Assembly: GCA_002733465.1 (NCBI GenBank)
Contig: NVVT01000008.1
Span: 12,892 to 18,907, forward strand
Source of the DNA: Kangiella sp.
GTDB lineage: Bacteria > Pseudomonadota > Gammaproteobacteria > Enterobacterales > Kangiellaceae
Length of the DNA stretch: 6,016 nt
Direction of reading: 5' to 3'
The notes under the pieces were generated by a model. The model did no database searches. It was not told where the DNA came from and was given only the letters and a program-made list of their open reading frames with translations. This document shows, one piece after another, positions 4,961 through 6,016 of this stretch. Each line of letters opens with the position of its first letter. Within the stretch, counting starts at the first letter, position 1. Position numbers and translations under genes: made by a program.

Positions 4961-5725
4961 ATGAACTCATACCACATCCTAAACGGCTCCGCCTTAAAAC
5001 AACAGTTCCCTAAACAAATTTCAGGTGAATTAATCATCACCAATGAATGTCTAGTCGAAGGTAATATCCACGGAACCTGCTTACAAGATTTCTACAACAA
5101 CCGAGCAAAATTCATAAGCAAAACCTACAAGGTCACTCAACAAAGCTACTTCGACAAAGTAGTCACTGAACTAGATAAAATTGAAGACCTTTCCAATAAA
5201 GATGAAGTTAACCTTTGGTTTGAAGAAGATCTATTTTGTCAGGTTAATTTCTGGTTTGTACTTTATCTAATAAAACAACAAACTAATATTCGAAATGTCT
5301 ATCTAGTTCTACCCAATAAAGAAAACCAATATGGATTTGGAGGAATGGACACCGAATCTTTAATTGAATCCTTTAGCAATAAAATTAAAATTACAGAATC
5401 AGAATTCGATACTTTAAGTCAATACTGGGAGCTGTATAGAAATGAAGAGTTCGCTAGGCTATTGGAAGAATCAATAAAATTAAATGCTAAATACCCATTC
5501 CTTCTGCCAGCTATAAATGCCCATATCGATAGAATTCCAAAAGATGGAAAACTAGGAAGACTAGAGCAAGCTATTTTGAATATTATGAAAGAATTACAAA
5601 CGGAAGACTTCTCTCTAATATTTAGAGAGTTTTGTAAAAGAGAGCCAATTTATGGTTTTGGTGATAGCCAAGTGAAGCATTTATTTGACAGTATTATTTC
5701 TAGAAAAATGAACAATTCCAATTAA
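4961..5725 (+). CDS. DUF1835/DUF3658 domain protein
   Basis: The 254-residue soluble protein has the two-part layout of DUF1835 proteins. The N-terminal domain (about 4-120) starts with YHILNGSAL (4-12; family L-H-I-x-N-G-D-S/A), continues through a segment ending L-V-E-G (31-34), and contains the hallmark WFEEDLFCQVN (86-96; family W-x-E-x-D-L-F-x-Q). The C-terminal part (about 195-245) resembles DUF3658, with LGRLEQAIL (198-206) and EPIYGFGDSQVKHL (228-241). No enzymatic role is established; the conserved acidic residues could mark an active site, but this is a guess. No transmembrane helix or signal is visible. The ATG at 4961 has no clear ribosome binding site and lies two bases after the preceding stop, consistent with coupling. 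Its last 45 bases overlap the 3' end of the opposite-strand transporter gene. Confidence 0.9.
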   Translation: MNSYHILNGSALKQQFPKQISGELIITNECLVEGNIHGTCLQDFYNNRAKFISKTYKVTQQSYFDKVVTELDKIEDLSNKDEVNLWFEEDLFCQVNFWFVLYLIKQQTNIRNVYLVLPNKENQYGFGGMDTESLIESFSNKIKITESEFDTLSQYWELYRNEEFARLLEESIKLNAKYPFLLPAINAHIDRIPKDGKLGRLEQAILNIMKELQTEDFSLIFREFCKREPIYGFGDSQVKHLFDSIISRKMNNSN

Positions 5726-6016
5726 TATAATTCCAGAAAATATCAATACTGCAAAAGGCATAGCACTACCATCATAAAAGAAAGCCAACAAAGGCCCCGC
5801 TATCGCACCACTTCCAAATCTTAAAGTTCCAATTACTGCCGTTGCCGTTCCAGTATGTTGTGCAAACTCTTTTAATATTTCCGTATCAGTATTAATAATG
5901 GTTGCCATTAAACATCCCATTAAGGGGATTAACCCTAGCACTAAATAAATCCAATCTAATTCTCGCCAAGCACTCATCAATAAAAAACTACTGAACACAA
6001 ATGCAATAAACCAAAT
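5681..6016 (-). CDS. Bcr/CflA-type MFS efflux transporter, C-terminal part (5' end off window)
   Basis: The minus-strand frame is open from the window edge to the TAA stop at 5683-5681 and encodes the last 111 residues of a transporter of about 400. A GTG at 5998-5996 lies inside a membrane helix and the frame runs on through I-W-F-I-A-F before it, so that is not the start. Four hydrophobic segments fit the last helices of a 12-helix major facilitator. The segment GTATAVIGTLRFGSGAIAG, followed by P-L-L and D-G-S-A-M-P-F-A, is typical of the penultimate helix and loop of the Bcr/CflA drug-resistance group. The protein would export drugs or small metabolites across the inner membrane by proton antiport (family knowledge); the substrate is unknown. 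Its 3' end overlaps the convergent DUF1835 gene by 45 bases and no terminator separates them. Confidence 0.88.
   Translation of the reverse strand: MWFIAFVFSSFLLMSAWRELDWIYLVLGLIPLMGCLMATIINTDTEILKEFAQHTGTATAVIGTLRFGSGAIAGPLLAFFYDGSAMPFAVLIFSGIILIGIVHFSRNNTVK

Noticed and set aside
5996..5998. GTG as the start of the MFS gene on the minus strand.
   Set aside because: The frame stays open and hydrophobic to the window edge, and the protein would lack about two thirds of the family length; the true start is outside.

Overview
The window looks like chromosomal sequence from an AT-rich Gammaproteobacterium, probably marine or environmental. The basis is family content (a BrnT/BrnA toxin-antitoxin pair, DUF2165, a Bcr/CflA-type efflux transporter, a lipoprotein with a Gram-negative style lipobox) and a run of stem-loops at 3374-3514 resembling dispersed repeats of that class. 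No genus can be named from the sequence alone. No rRNA, tRNA, CRISPR array, insertion sequence or phage gene is visible.

Layout, left to right. (1) 1-687 is the 3' part of a DUF2202 ferritin-like lipoprotein gene whose start lies off the window. (2) 773-1177 is a small four-helix membrane protein of unknown function. (3) A 152-base gap holds a near-perfect 32-base palindrome (1223-1254). (4) 1330-3290 is a two-gene operon: a TDT/TehA/SLAC1-family anion transporter overlapping by one base (TAATG) a PLP-dependent enzyme of the ACC deaminase/D-cysteine desulfhydrase fold. (5) A 274-base non-coding gap follows, containing a cluster of stem-loops. (6) 3565-4068 is a DUF2165 membrane protein. (7) 4114-4643 is a complete brnTA toxin-antitoxin module with a strong promoter and an 11-base inverted repeat over its -10 box and start codon. 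(8) 4677-5725 is a small two-helix membrane protein followed after two bases by a DUF1835/DUF3658 protein. (9) On the minus strand, 5681-6016 is the C-terminal part of a Bcr/CflA-type MFS transporter; its 3' end overlaps the DUF1835 gene tail-to-tail by 45 bases.

How the genes work together: two units are clearly co-expressed. In the TDT-PLP pair, the transporter may move an anionic substrate or product of the enzyme (inference). In brnTA, BrnA neutralises BrnT and probably represses the shared promoter through the inverted repeat. The toxin seems to lack a leader and ribosome binding site, while the antitoxin has a clear GAGGG site. The remaining genes look like unrelated accessory or housekeeping genes. 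No wholly new system is evident. The points most worth following are the brnTA control region, the altered active-site segment of the PLP enzyme, the 1223-1254 palindrome and the stem-loop cluster.
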